Source: Pusillimonas sp. DMV24BSW_D (lineage in GTDB: Bacteria > Pseudomonadota > Gammaproteobacteria > Burkholderiales > Burkholderiaceae_B). Taken from it: 64,000 nucleotides of DNA. The position numbers and the translations under genes were made by a program. The notes under the pieces were generated by a model. That model was not told the origin of the DNA and ran no database searches. It saw only the letters and a list, made by a program, of their open reading frames with translations. The number at the start of each line of letters is the position of its first letter. Position 1 is the stretch's first letter. The stretch lies in assembly GCF_011388195.1 (NCBI RefSeq), contig NZ_CP049990.1, forward strand, positions 372,001 through 436,000. Direction: 5' to 3'. Shown here one piece after another: positions 32,193 to 41,137 of the stretch.

Positions 32193-33413
32193 ATGAACGC
32201 CGAAGCCCTCGAAACCGTCACCGACCAAACCCGCAGCACGCAAACAACTTTGAAACACAAGGTTGCCGAACTCGCCGAAATGTTCCGCAGCAATGCGCTT
32301 AATACTGAAAAAGCACGGCGCGTACCCGCCGCGCACATCGACGCCCTACGGCAAATCGGCTATTTCGATGCCGTGAAACCCAAAGCGTTTGGCGGGCACG
32401 CCCTTCCATTTACCGAGTTAGTAGATGCCAATATTGATGTGTCTGCCGCGTGTGCCGCAACCGGCTGGGTTGCAGGCCTGCTGTCTGCACACCAATGGCT
32501 GCTGGCCATGTTCCCAAAGGAAGCGCAGGCCGATGTGTGGGACAACAACCCCAACGCTTTGCTGTGCGGGTCTTACGCCCCCGTTAACATGGCCGACAAA
32601 ATTGAAGGCGGCTATCAATTAAGCGGCCGCTGGAGCTTCGCCAGCGGTTGCGACAATGCGCAATGGTCGCTCTGCGCGGCCATTCTTCCCGCCGAAAACG
32701 GCAAAAATCCGGTGCCCGCATTCTTGCTTGTGCCCGCAAGCCAATACACCATCGACGACACATGGGACGTCGTAGGGCTGGCCGGCACCGGCTCCAAAAC
32801 GCTGGTGCTCGACAAAGTGAACGTACCCGCCCACCGCGTTCTGACCTTCCCCCAGGCCGTCACCGGCAGAACACCCGGCGCCGACGTTTACAAAGGGCAG
32901 TCTCTTTTCAATATGCCGCTGCTCACCGGCATCCCTTCGTGCCTGGCGTCCACCGCAGTCGGCGCGGCAAAAGGCGCGCTGGAAAGCTATGTCGACTCTG
33001 TCGGCCGTCGGGTCACCCGTGGTGCGGTTGCCGGCGGCAACAGCAGAATGGCCGAATTTCCAACAATCCAATTACGCGTGGCCGAAGCCGCCGCCAGCGT
33101 CGACGCCGCACGTGAAATTCTATTGCGCGATGTCGAACGGGCCCAGCACTTGGCTGCACAGAACGAACCATTCTCGGTCGACGATCGCATTCTCAGCCGT
33201 CGCGGGCAGTCATTCGCCGTACACCTTTCATTGCGTGCCGTAGAGGCGCTGAATGCTTCAACAGGCGGCCTTGGATTGAACATGAGCAACCCCGTTCAAA
33301 GAGCCTGGCGCGATGCCAACGCGGTGGGGCGCCATATTAGTATGAACTGGGACGCGGTCGGCACCATGGTGGGACAACATATTTTCGGGCTCGACCCCAA
33401 AGGCCAATACTAA
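32193..33413 (+). CDS. graA: Resorcinol 4-hydroxylase oxygenase component (FADH2-dependent)
   Basis: 406 residues with the acyl-CoA-dehydrogenase fold used by two-component flavin monooxygenases such as HsaA and HpaH-type enzymes; the LSGRWSFASGCDNAQW segment is diagnostic. It should use reduced flavin from GraD to convert resorcinol to hydroxyquinol. The ATG at 32193 has TTGGAG upstream. Placement between the reductase and gamma-resorcylate decarboxylase matches the described gra order D-A-F. Confidence 0.87.
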   Translation: MNAEALETVTDQTRSTQTTLKHKVAELAEMFRSNALNTEKARRVPAAHIDALRQIGYFDAVKPKAFGGHALPFTELVDANIDVSAACAATGWVAGLLSAHQWLLAMFPKEAQADVWDNNPNALLCGSYAPVNMADKIEGGYQLSGRWSFASGCDNAQWSLCAAILPAENGKNPVPAFLLVPASQYTIDDTWDVVGLAGTGSKTLVLDKVNVPAHRVLTFPQAVTGRTPGADVYKGQSLFNMPLLTGIPSCLASTAVGAAKGALESYVDSVGRRVTRGAVAGGNSRMAEFPTIQLRVAEAAASVDAAREILLRDVERAQHLAAQNEPFSVDDRILSRRGQSFAVHLSLRAVEALNASTGGLGLNMSNPVQRAWRDANAVGRHISMNWDAVGTMVGQHIFGLDPKGQY

Positions 33414-33446
33414 ATCACAATAACGAACCAACCAACAGGAGCAAAC

Positions 33447-34418
33447 ATGCAAGGAAAAATCGCTTTAGAAGAACATTTCGCTATTCCCGACACCCTCATG
33501 GACTCGGCCGGCTTTGTGCCGGGCGATTACTGGGAAGAGTTGCAAAAACGGCTTTTGGATATCCACGGCCAACGTTTGGACTTAATGGACAAGCATGGCA
33601 TTGAAACCATGATTCTGTCGTTGAATGCCCCCGCGGTTCAGGCCATTGCCGACGTGCCCCGTGCAATCGACATTGCCAAGCGCGCCAACGACGCGCTGGC
33701 AGAAGAATGCGCCAAACGCCCCGATCGCTTTCGCGCCTTCGCCGCCCTGCCTTTGCAAGACCCTGAAGCGGCCTCGCGCGAACTGGAACGGTGCGTGAAC
33801 GAACTTGGGTTCGTTGGGGCGCTGGTGAATGGCTTCAGCCAACGCGATGCCACCACACCGTTATATTACGATCTGCCCGAGTACCTGGACTTTTGGTCGG
33901 TCGTCGCGAAACTGAATGTGCCTTTCTACCTGCACCCCCGCAACCCACTACCGCAAGACAGCCGTATTTATGAAGGGCACCCTTGGTTGATGGGCCCCAC
34001 ATGGGCCTTCGCCCAGGAAACAGCCGTTCACGCCCTGCGCCTGATGGGTTCGGGCCTGTTCGACAAACATCCGAACCTGCAAATTATTCTGGGCCACATG
34101 GGCGAGGGGCTTCCTTACATGATGTGGCGAATCGACAACCGCAATGCATGGGTTAAAGTTGCGCCGAACTACCCCGCCAAACGCCGCATTGCCGACTACT
34201 TCAACGAAAATTTCTACATCACGACATCAGGAAATTTCCGTACCCAAACCCTGGTCGACGCCATGCTGGAAATTGGGTCCGACCGTATTTTGTTCTCAAC
34301 CGACTGGCCTTTCGAAAACGTGGACCACGCCGCAGATTGGTTCGACGTTGCCACCATTTCCGAAGCGGATCGACAAAAAATCGGTCGTACCAATGCCAAG
34401 TCTTTATTCAATCTGTAA
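33447..34418 (+). CDS. graF: Gamma-resorcylate (2,6-dihydroxybenzoate) decarboxylase
   Basis: 323 residues of the amidohydrolase-related decarboxylase family, very close in pattern to the enzyme of Rhizobium sp. MTP-10005. Metal-site residues are in place: E8 and H10 (LEEH), H163 (YLHPRNPLPQ), H217 (LGHMGEG) and D286 (FSTDWPFEN). It removes CO2 from gamma-resorcylate to give resorcinol. CAGGAG precedes the start. This gene gives the island its functional assignment. Confidence 0.93.
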   Translation: MQGKIALEEHFAIPDTLMDSAGFVPGDYWEELQKRLLDIHGQRLDLMDKHGIETMILSLNAPAVQAIADVPRAIDIAKRANDALAEECAKRPDRFRAFAALPLQDPEAASRELERCVNELGFVGALVNGFSQRDATTPLYYDLPEYLDFWSVVAKLNVPFYLHPRNPLPQDSRIYEGHPWLMGPTWAFAQETAVHALRLMGSGLFDKHPNLQIILGHMGEGLPYMMWRIDNRNAWVKVAPNYPAKRRIADYFNENFYITTSGNFRTQTLVDAMLEIGSDRILFSTDWPFENVDHAADWFDVATISEADRQKIGRTNAKSLFNL

Positions 34419-34427
34419 ATCACTTTT

Positions 34428-35297
34428 ATGTCACAGCGCTACCCCTTATTCACCGAAGCTCATTCAGCAGAAGTTGTAAACGCGCGCATGACCGACGCGG
34501 CCGACCCCCGGCTGCGTCAAGTGATGGACACCATTGTTCGTCATTTACATGCAGCGGTTAAAGAAATTGAGCCCACGCATGAAGAATGGGCCAAAGCCAT
34601 CCAATTCCTGACCGACACCGGGCACATGTGTACCGACTGGCGGCAAGAGTTCATTTTGCTCTCGGATATTCTGGGTGTCTCGATGCTGGTCGACGCCATC
34701 AACCACCGACGCCCCTCGGGCGCAACGGAAAACACCATTCTGGGCCCCTTTCATGTTAGCGACGCGCCTCAATACAAGAACGGTGCAAACATTTGCCTGG
34801 ACGGCAAAGGCGAGCCCCTGTTATTCGTGGCGAAAATCACCAATACGCAAGGTGAGCCTATACCCGGTGCGGTCGTCGATGTATGGCAAACCAACGACGA
34901 CGGGTTCTACGACGTACAACAAAAAGACATTCAGCCCGACTGGAACTTACGCGGCAAATTCACCAGCGATGAGAACGGCAACGTTTGGTTCCGCTCGGTT
35001 AAACCCCGTTTCTACCCGATTCCCGATGACGGCCCGGTAGGAAAGCTGTTAACCCAAATGGGGCGCCACCCCAACCGCGCCGCCCATATTCACTTCATTA
35101 TTACCGCCCCCGGCTACGAGCCCATCATCACTCATATTTTCACGCCCGATTGCCAATACCTTGATCAAGACGCCGTATTCGGCGTGAAAGAAAGCCTGGT
35201 GGCCGACTTTCAGTTTATTGGCTCGCCCGACAAAACCGCCGCACCCACCCTGGACGTACCGCACTGGCGTGTCGACTGGCACTTCAAACTTGTTTAA
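34428..35297 (+). CDS. graB: Hydroxyquinol 1,2-dioxygenase (intradiol)
   Basis: 289 residues with the intradiol dioxygenase N-terminal helical domain and a catalytic domain whose Fe(III) ligands are Y161, Y196, H220 and H222 (A-H-I-H-F). The LGPFHVSDAP motif is typical of hydroxyquinol dioxygenases. It cleaves hydroxyquinol (1,2,4-trihydroxybenzene) to maleylacetate. The next gene in this pathway, maleylacetate reductase, is not here; the Mla locus follows. It starts 10 bases after graF. Confidence 0.92.
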   Translation: MSQRYPLFTEAHSAEVVNARMTDAADPRLRQVMDTIVRHLHAAVKEIEPTHEEWAKAIQFLTDTGHMCTDWRQEFILLSDILGVSMLVDAINHRRPSGATENTILGPFHVSDAPQYKNGANICLDGKGEPLLFVAKITNTQGEPIPGAVVDVWQTNDDGFYDVQQKDIQPDWNLRGKFTSDENGNVWFRSVKPRFYPIPDDGPVGKLLTQMGRHPNRAAHIHFIITAPGYEPIITHIFTPDCQYLDQDAVFGVKESLVADFQFIGSPDKTAAPTLDVPHWRVDWHFKLV

Positions 35298-35303
35298 TTT
35301 CAC

Positions 35304-35331
35304 CGGCCGCCTCTGGAAACAGAGGTGGCCG
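35304..35331 (+). terminator. Hairpin at the end of the catabolic operon
   Basis: CGGCC-G-CCTCTG-GAAA-CAGAGG-T-GGCCG: an 11-bp stem with one mismatch and a GNRA-type GAAA loop, 6 bases after the graB stop. No long T-run follows, but it marks the boundary with the Mla locus. Confidence 0.65.
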
Positions 35332-35384
35332 ATGTTGTATGGTTGTGGGCTACAATGCAACGCTAAATTTCCAACCCTAAGCCT

Positions 35385-36212
35385 ATGACGCCAGAAGCCA
35401 CGCAACAGAACGAGCTACTGCGGTTTTCGAATGCCGCACTGGGCTATGGTGACTTCACCGTGCTCAAAGACATCGACATGCACATTTGTCGAGGTCAGGT
35501 CGTGGCCATGATGGGCGGCTCGGGCTCGGGCAAAACCACACTGTTGCGCGCGGCCACGGGGCAAATCTTCGCCCAAAAAGGCACCATTCATGCATTCGGG
35601 CAGAACATTGCCGACACCTCGCACAGCCAATTGCAGTCCCTGCGCCAGCGCATGGGTGTACTGTTCCAGCAAGGCGCCTTGTTCACCGACCTGAACGTGT
35701 TTGAAAACGTAGCCTTCCCTTTACGTGAACACACCGCGCTGTCGGAAGACGAAATCACCGCCAAGGTACTGGAAAAGCTGAACGATGTGGGGCTGCGGGC
35801 TGCGGCACACTTGGGCATTAACGAAATTTCCGGCGGCATGGCCCGGCGCGTGGCGCTGGCGCGCGCCATTGTGCTGGAACCCGAACTAATTCTGTACGAC
35901 GAGCCCTTTGCCGGGCTCGACCCGATTTCCCTGGGGATCACCGCGCGGCTCATTCGCGATCTCACCAACCGCCTGAATTGCGCCTCTATTCTTATTACCC
36001 ACGACGTGGCCGACTCGTTCGCCATTGCAGACCACATCTATATTGTGGGCCAAGGCAAACTGCTGGCGCACGGCACACCTCAGGAAATGCGCGAATCCAC
36101 CGACCCGTACATTGAACAATTCCTTACCGGCGAACCCGACGGCCCCATTGCCTTCAATTATCCGGAAACGCCCGCGTTCAAAAACTGGCTGAATAAAAAG
36201 GGGCGTTCATGA
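35385..36212 (+). CDS. mlaF: Phospholipid transport ABC ATPase
   Basis: 275 residues. Walker A GGSGSGKTT, signature ISGGMARRVALARA and LYDEPFAGLDP are those of MlaF. It powers the MlaFED complex that moves phospholipids between the outer membrane and the inner membrane and so keeps outer-membrane asymmetry. Start overlaps nothing upstream; the stop overlaps mlaE as ATGA. Confidence 0.96.
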   Translation: MTPEATQQNELLRFSNAALGYGDFTVLKDIDMHICRGQVVAMMGGSGSGKTTLLRAATGQIFAQKGTIHAFGQNIADTSHSQLQSLRQRMGVLFQQGALFTDLNVFENVAFPLREHTALSEDEITAKVLEKLNDVGLRAAAHLGINEISGGMARRVALARAIVLEPELILYDEPFAGLDPISLGITARLIRDLTNRLNCASILITHDVADSFAIADHIYIVGQGKLLAHGTPQEMRESTDPYIEQFLTGEPDGPIAFNYPETPAFKNWLNKKGRS

Positions 36213-36994
36213 GCATCGTGAATTTCATCAGCGCCATTGGCCGCCACATCCGCGAATCGATTGTGTCGCTAGGCGCGTTCACCCGTTTGTTCATCGCCAT
36301 TCTGGCGCGCAGCGGCTCCGCGCTGAAACGCCCTGGGCTGGTGGCTCAGCAAATCCACTTCATCGGTAACTACTCGCTCATTATTATTGCCGTATCGGGC
36401 TTGTTTGTTGGCTTTGTGCTGGGCCTGCAAGGCTATTACACACTCAATCGTTATGGCTCGGAAGAAGCCCTGGGCTTACTGGTGGCGCTGTCGCTAGTGC
36501 GCGAGTTGGGCCCCGTGGTAACCGCGTTGCTCTTCGCCGGGCGGGCCGGTACCTCGTTAACGGCTGAAATCGGCTTGATGAAAGCCGGCGAGCAACTGGC
36601 TGCCATGGAAGTCATGGCGGTTGACCCGATTCGACGTGTATTGGTCCCGCGATTCTGGGGCGGCTTTATTGCCATGCCCATTCTGGCAGCCGTCTTTTCC
36701 ATGGTCGGCATCATCGGCGGCTGGGTGGTGGGCGTGCTCATGATCGGCATCGACGCAGGCGTTTTCTGGTCGCAAATGCAAAACGGCGTAGACATTTTCA
36801 AAGACGTGGCCAACGGCGTAGTGAAAAGCGTTATTTTCGGCGCCGCGGTAACCTTAATTGCGCTATACGAAGGTTGGAACGCCAAAGCCACACCCGAAGG
36901 CGTGGCTCATGCCACCACCCGCACGGTGGTCAGCGGCGCGCTGGTAGTACTGGGGCTCGACTTCCTGCTCACCGCCTTGATGTTCAGCAATTAA
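36209..36994 (+). CDS. mlaE: Phospholipid transport permease
   Basis: 261 residues of the MlaE permease family with about five or six membrane segments and the conserved R-E-L-G-P-V-V-T-A-L-L-F-AGRAGT block and M-E-V-M-A-V-D-P. Forms the membrane core of MlaFED. Coupled to mlaF by a 4-base overlap. Confidence 0.96.
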   Translation: MSIVNFISAIGRHIRESIVSLGAFTRLFIAILARSGSALKRPGLVAQQIHFIGNYSLIIIAVSGLFVGFVLGLQGYYTLNRYGSEEALGLLVALSLVRELGPVVTALLFAGRAGTSLTAEIGLMKAGEQLAAMEVMAVDPIRRVLVPRFWGGFIAMPILAAVFSMVGIIGGWVVGVLMIGIDAGVFWSQMQNGVDIFKDVANGVVKSVIFGAAVTLIALYEGWNAKATPEGVAHATTRTVVSGALVVLGLDFLLTALMFSN

Positions 36995-37063
36995 GCTCAC
37001 CCCAACCCCACGCCAAACCATTGTTTTAATGACGGAACGAACACATTAACGGAACAAACCATC

Positions 37064-37552
37064 ATGACACGTGTTAAAACCGATTTCTGGGTAGGCCTTT
37101 TCGTGCTGCTGGGCATTCTTGCCCTGGTGTTCCTGGCATTGCGGGCAGGCAACCTCAGCTCGTTTTCATTTGCGTCCAACTACCAGGTGCAGGGTTATTT
37201 CGACAACCTGGGCGGCCTTAAAGTACGGGCGCCCGTGAAGAGCAGCGGCGTGGTGGTCGGCCGGGTGGCATCCATTTCATTCGACAACCAGCGCTATCAG
37301 GCACTGGTTACCATGGACGTCGAATCGCAATACGAATTTCCGTCCGACTCCTCCGCTTCAATCCTTACTTCGGGCCTGCTGGGTGAACAATATATTGGCC
37401 TGACACCCGGCGGAGATGACAAAATGCTGGAAAACGGCGGTACCATTCAGTTTACGCAAAGTGCCGTGGTGCTTGAAGAACTCATCAGCAAGTTCCTGTA
37501 CAGTTCAGCCAGCGACCAGGGCACACCCCAACCGTTGCAAGATCCACAATAA
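37064..37552 (+). CDS. mlaD: Periplasmic MCE-domain phospholipid-binding protein
   Basis: 162 residues: one N-terminal transmembrane anchor (about 8-27) and a single MCE domain (about 38-115; GLKVRAPVKSSGVVVGRV, LLGEQYIGL). MlaD forms the hexameric ring over MlaE that binds lipid. The C-terminal helix (VVLEELISKFL) corresponds to the pore-lining part. Confidence 0.95.
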   Translation: MTRVKTDFWVGLFVLLGILALVFLALRAGNLSSFSFASNYQVQGYFDNLGGLKVRAPVKSSGVVVGRVASISFDNQRYQALVTMDVESQYEFPSDSSASILTSGLLGEQYIGLTPGGDDKMLENGGTIQFTQSAVVLEELISKFLYSSASDQGTPQPLQDPQ

Positions 37553-37577
37553 AATACGCAAAACAGAGAAGCGCAAA

Positions 37578-38450
37578 ATGAAAATATCAATGCCCACGCC
37601 GCTCCGCTCACGCCTTTCCAGGGTGCTGCCTGTGCTGGCCCTAACCGTTGCTGTTGCCGGTTGCGTACACGTACCCAACCCCAGCCCGAACGACCCCTGG
37701 GAAAGCTACAACCGCAGCATGTTTGCCTTTAACGACACGGTCGACAAGGCCTTCCTGAAGCCCATTGCACAAGGCTATGAGGCAGTGGTGCCGCAACCGG
37801 CCCGCAGTTGTGTCAGCAACATCTTCAACAATTTCAAAGACGTCTGGTCCTCCTTCAACAGCTTCCTGCAAGGTCGCGCATTCGACGGCATTAACTCGTT
37901 CGGCCGGGTACTCATGAACTCCACGCTGGGCATCGGCGGCTGTATCGACGTAGCCTCCATGAAAGGCGTACCCCGCGTTGTAAACGATTTCGGCATCACC
38001 CTGGGCGTATGGGGCTTCGGGCCCGGGCCTTACGTGGTACTGCCGTTCCTGGGGGCCAGCAACCTGCGCGACGGTACCAGCACCGTCGCCTGGTTCGCCT
38101 ACGATTACTCACCGCCTTACGCGCCCATCTTCGCCATCGACAACATTCCGGTCCGCAACAGCATTATTGCCCTAGCCGTTGTCGACTTGCGCGCCAGCCT
38201 GCTTAGCGCCGACGAAATGGTCGACCGTATCGCGCTCGACCGCTACGCCTTTATTCGCGACGCTTACATCCAACGCCGCGCGGCACTGGTACAGGGCCAG
38301 CATGTTGACCCGAACACCACGCCCGAAGGCCTGCCCAAGTATGAAACCAACGACACGTTGCCCGATTACTCGGACGACGAAGACATGAACGACGAAAATG
38401 GCACTGCCGGTTCCGCATCGGGCGCACCGCAACCGGCCGGCCAGCAGTAG
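37578..38450 (+). CDS. mlaA: MlaA (VacJ) outer-membrane lipoprotein
   Basis: 290 residues from the ATG at 37578. A lipoprotein signal ends in the lipobox VAGC (Cys about 32). The MlaA fold follows: DPWESYNRSMFAFND, then the R-x-x-x-N-F-x-N-N block and FLGPSN-like LGASNLRDG. MlaA removes mislocalised phospholipid from the outer leaflet and passes it to MlaC. The C-terminal ~40 residues are acidic and of low complexity (SDDEDMNDE). Confidence 0.95.
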   Translation: MKISMPTPLRSRLSRVLPVLALTVAVAGCVHVPNPSPNDPWESYNRSMFAFNDTVDKAFLKPIAQGYEAVVPQPARSCVSNIFNNFKDVWSSFNSFLQGRAFDGINSFGRVLMNSTLGIGGCIDVASMKGVPRVVNDFGITLGVWGFGPGPYVVLPFLGASNLRDGTSTVAWFAYDYSPPYAPIFAIDNIPVRNSIIALAVVDLRASLLSADEMVDRIALDRYAFIRDAYIQRRAALVQGQHVDPNTTPEGLPKYETNDTLPDYSDDEDMNDENGTAGSASGAPQPAGQQ

Positions 38451-38477
38451 GTTCATAAACCAAGGAGCTTTATTTCC

Positions 38478-39194
38478 ATGCTTAAACTGACGCGCGCAGT
38501 TAAGAACACGTTTTCAGGCCTGGCTTTAATGGGCCTTGTGGGTACATCCGGCCTGGTGGGTATCGCCGGCATAACCGGCATAACCGGCATAACCGGCGTT
38601 GCCGCACTGGCCACACTGCCCGCCACCGCCACAGCACAATCGCAACAAGTGAACGCCAAAGCGCCGCCCAACGACTTCGTTAAAACCGTAGCCGACAACG
38701 CCCTGGCGGCCTTGCGTGCCGACGACCAGGCAAAATCAGGTGACCTGAATCGCATTAACGCGTTAGTTAACGAATACATTCTGCCGTATGTCGACCTCGA
38801 AAAAACCACGCGCCTGTCGGCCGGCCGCTATTGGCGCCAAGCCACGCCACAACAGCAACAGGAACTAGTCGACGCTTTCAAGGGCACCCTCATTCGCACC
38901 TATAGCGGTGCGCTGGAACAAGCCGACGACGTGTCGGAAATCAAGCCGCTGCCGTTTCGTGGCGACCCGGAAGCGGAAGACGTGGTGGTGCGCACCCAGC
39001 TTACCCAACGCAACGGCCCCCCCGTTAATGTGGATTACCGTATGGAAAACAGCCCGAACGGCTGGAAAATCTACGACCTGAATGTAGAAGGGATCTGGCT
39101 GATTCAGAACTACCGCAACCAGTTCGCCCAGCAAATCAACCAGAACGGTATTGACGGCTTAATTACGGCGCTGAACCAGCACAATGCGCGTTAA
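38478..39194 (+). CDS. mlaC: Periplasmic phospholipid carrier MlaC
   Basis: 238 residues with a long signal peptide (ends near residue 55 after ATATAQ) and an MlaC/Tol_Tol_Ttg2 domain (YILPYVDLEKTTRLSAGRYW). It shuttles phospholipid between MlaA and MlaFED. The hydrophobic core of the signal contains three copies of a 9-bp repeat (Gly-Ile-Thr units). The start has AAGGAG upstream. Confidence 0.94.
   Translation: MLKLTRAVKNTFSGLALMGLVGTSGLVGIAGITGITGITGVAALATLPATATAQSQQVNAKAPPNDFVKTVADNALAALRADDQAKSGDLNRINALVNEYILPYVDLEKTTRLSAGRYWRQATPQQQQELVDAFKGTLIRTYSGALEQADDVSEIKPLPFRGDPEAEDVVVRTQLTQRNGPPVNVDYRMENSPNGWKIYDLNVEGIWLIQNYRNQFAQQINQNGIDGLITALNQHNAR
38568..38597 (+). repeat. 9-bp tandem repeat inside the mlaC signal sequence
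   Basis: GGCATAACC occurs three times in a row (38568-38594) followed by a partial GGC. Each copy adds Gly-Ile-Thr to the signal-peptide core without shifting frame. Confidence 0.85.
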
Positions 39195-39263
39195 ACGGCG
39201 CCCAGCACGTACACGCTACCCTGAACAGCAATAAATACCAATAAAAACTACAATAGAGGTTTT

Positions 39264-39297
39264 GCGAGGCCCCTTAATGCCTCGCGTTGATTTTTTT
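39264..39297 (+). terminator. Rho-independent terminator directly before the next ATG
   Basis: GCGAGGC-N8-GCCTCGC followed by seven T (39291-39297). The T-run ends five bases before the ATG at 39302, where a ribosome site would normally be. It may end the mla transcript or act as an attenuator of the ABC exporter genes. Confidence 0.8.
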
Positions 39298-39301
39298 ATC
39301 T

Positions 39302-40096
39302 ATGTCCGCACTCAGTCTGAATCACGTATCAAAAGTCTATCCGCCGCGTTCGGCAGGGTGGCGCGGGCTCTTGCGCCCCGGCATGAAGCAGCGCCCGGGT
39401 TTTCAAGCTCTGAACGACGTTAGCCTTACCGTTGAGCACGGTGAATTTTTCGGCCTGCTTGGGCCCAACGGCGCCGGCAAAACCACCATGATTTCCATTC
39501 TGGCCGGTTTGGCGCACGCCACCTCGGGCAGCGCCAGTGTATGCGGGCACGATGTTGTTACCGACTACAAAGAAGCGCGCCGCTCGTTGGGCGTCGTGCC
39601 TCAAGAACTGGTGTACGACCCGTTCTTCACCGTACGCGAAACCCTGCGTTTGCAATCGGGCTACTTCGGCCTGCACAACAACGACGACTGGATCGACGAA
39701 ATCCTTTACAACCTGGGGCTCGACGACAAAGCCAACGCCAATATGCGCGCCCTTTCAGGCGGCATGAAACGCCGCGTGCTGGTGGCCCAGGCGCTGGTGC
39801 ACCGTCCACCGGTCATTATTCTGGACGAACCCACCGCCGGGGTCGATGTCGACCTGCGTCGCACCTTGTGGGAATTCATCTCGCGCCTGAATAAAGAAGG
39901 CCACACCATTTTGCTGACCACGCATTACCTGGAAGAAGCCGAAGCCTTGTGTGGCCGCATCGCCATGCTGAAAAGCGGCCGTATCGTGGCGCTGGATACC
40001 ACCGAAGCCCTGCTGGCCCGCGTGGGCGGGGCCGACCTGGAAGACGCGTTTGTGCGCATTATGCACAATGAAGATGCACTAAAGGCCTCCGCATGA
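39302..40096 (+). CDS. ABC transporter ATPase (YadG-like)
   Basis: 264 residues; Walker A GPNGAGKTT, signature LSGGMKRRVLVAQA and IILDEPTAGVDVD are those of drug/polysaccharide exporter ATPases (ABC-2 type). Partner permease is encoded next with 4-base overlap. In related Burkholderiales the pair stands between mla genes and bolA/murA. The substrate is unknown. No Shine-Dalgarno sequence precedes the ATG, only a terminator-like hairpin and T-run. Confidence 0.92.
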   Translation: MSALSLNHVSKVYPPRSAGWRGLLRPGMKQRPGFQALNDVSLTVEHGEFFGLLGPNGAGKTTMISILAGLAHATSGSASVCGHDVVTDYKEARRSLGVVPQELVYDPFFTVRETLRLQSGYFGLHNNDDWIDEILYNLGLDDKANANMRALSGGMKRRVLVAQALVHRPPVIILDEPTAGVDVDLRRTLWEFISRLNKEGHTILLTTHYLEEAEALCGRIAMLKSGRIVALDTTEALLARVGGADLEDAFVRIMHNEDALKASA

Positions 40097-40884
40097 GCAA
40101 GTCGTTAATTCAACCCCGCACCGATCTGGGCTCCGGCTTTCCCACCCTGCTGCGCAAGGAAATCATGCGCTTCTGGAAAGTGGGTTTTCAAACCGTGGCC
40201 GCCCCCGTGCTCACGGCGCTGCTGTATTTGCTTATTTTTGCGCATGTGCTGGAAGACCGCGTCCAAATTTACGGCACCATTCCGTATACCGCGTTCCTCA
40301 TTCCCGGCCTCATGATGATGAGCATGTTGCAAAACGCCTTTGCCAACCCATCGTCATCGCTTATTCAAAGCCGCATTACCGGGAACCTGGTATTTGTGCT
40401 GCTGCCGCCCATTTCGCACCGAGAGTTCTTCGCCGCCTACTTAATTGCCGCCATTTTGCGCGGCCTGGCCGTGGGGCTGTGCATTTGGGCCGTCTCCCTG
40501 CCGTTTGTCGACCTGCCGCCGCAGAACCTGCTGTGGATTCTGGCGTTCGCCATGCTTTCCTGCGGCATTATGGGCGCGCTGGGCATTATTGCCGGGCTGT
40601 GGTCGGAAAAGTTCGACCAACTTGCCGCCTTTCAAAACTTCCTGATTATGCCCGCCACGTTTTTGTCGGGTGTGTTTTATTCCATTCACAGCCTGCCGCC
40701 CTTCTGGCAAGCCGTGTCGCACTACAACCCCATTTTCTACACCATCGACGGCTTCCGCTATGGGTTCTTCGGCGTATCCGACGTCTCCCCCTGGACAAGC
40801 CTGGCGGTCGTAACCGGGGTGTTCGTTGTGTTGTGCGCCTACACGATGCGCCTACTGGCCGCCGGCTACAAACTGCGATCATAA
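40093..40884 (+). CDS. ABC-2 type permease (YadH-like)
   Basis: 263 residues with six predicted membrane helices and the ABC-2 pattern LIPGLMMMSMLQNAF and FLSGVFYSIHSLP. It is the membrane partner of the preceding ATPase, with a 4-base overlap of the genes. Exported substrate unknown. Confidence 0.92.
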   Translation: MSKSLIQPRTDLGSGFPTLLRKEIMRFWKVGFQTVAAPVLTALLYLLIFAHVLEDRVQIYGTIPYTAFLIPGLMMMSMLQNAFANPSSSLIQSRITGNLVFVLLPPISHREFFAAYLIAAILRGLAVGLCIWAVSLPFVDLPPQNLLWILAFAMLSCGIMGALGIIAGLWSEKFDQLAAFQNFLIMPATFLSGVFYSIHSLPPFWQAVSHYNPIFYTIDGFRYGFFGVSDVSPWTSLAVVTGVFVVLCAYTMRLLAAGYKLRS

Positions 40885-40888
40885 AATT

Positions 40889-41137
40889 ATGCTGCCTACA
40901 CCTGAAGAAGTTCGCCAATACATTAGCGACAACCTGAATTGTGAACACATTGAAGTCGCGGGCGACGGCTCGCACTTCGAAGCGGTTATTGTGTCGCCCG
41001 AATTTGCCGGAAAGCGGCTCATTGCCCGCCACCAACTGGTGTATAAAGCCCTTGGCGAGCGCATGAAAAACGAAATCCACGCTTTGTCCATGCGCACCCT
41101 GACGCCCGACGAATACAACGCCAACGCGAATGGATAA
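40889..41137 (+). CDS. BolA/IbaG-family protein
   Basis: 82 residues with the BolA fold: [32 protein letters not shown] includes the conserved helix and the H-Q-x-V-Y motif. Members bind glutaredoxin-coordinated 2Fe-2S clusters. IbaG (YrbA) is likewise next to murA in E. coli, so this is the IbaG type. The ATG at 40889 lies 5 bases after the permease stop; the end overlaps murA by 8 bases. Confidence 0.9.
   Translation: MLPTPEEVRQYISDNLNCEHIEVAGDGSHFEAVIVSPEFAGKRLIARHQLVYKALGERMKNEIHALSMRTLTPDEYNANANG

Noticed and set aside
35351-35356. TACAAT as -10 of the mla promoter
   Set aside because: A good -10 match but without a convincing -35 at 16-18 bases, so not called.
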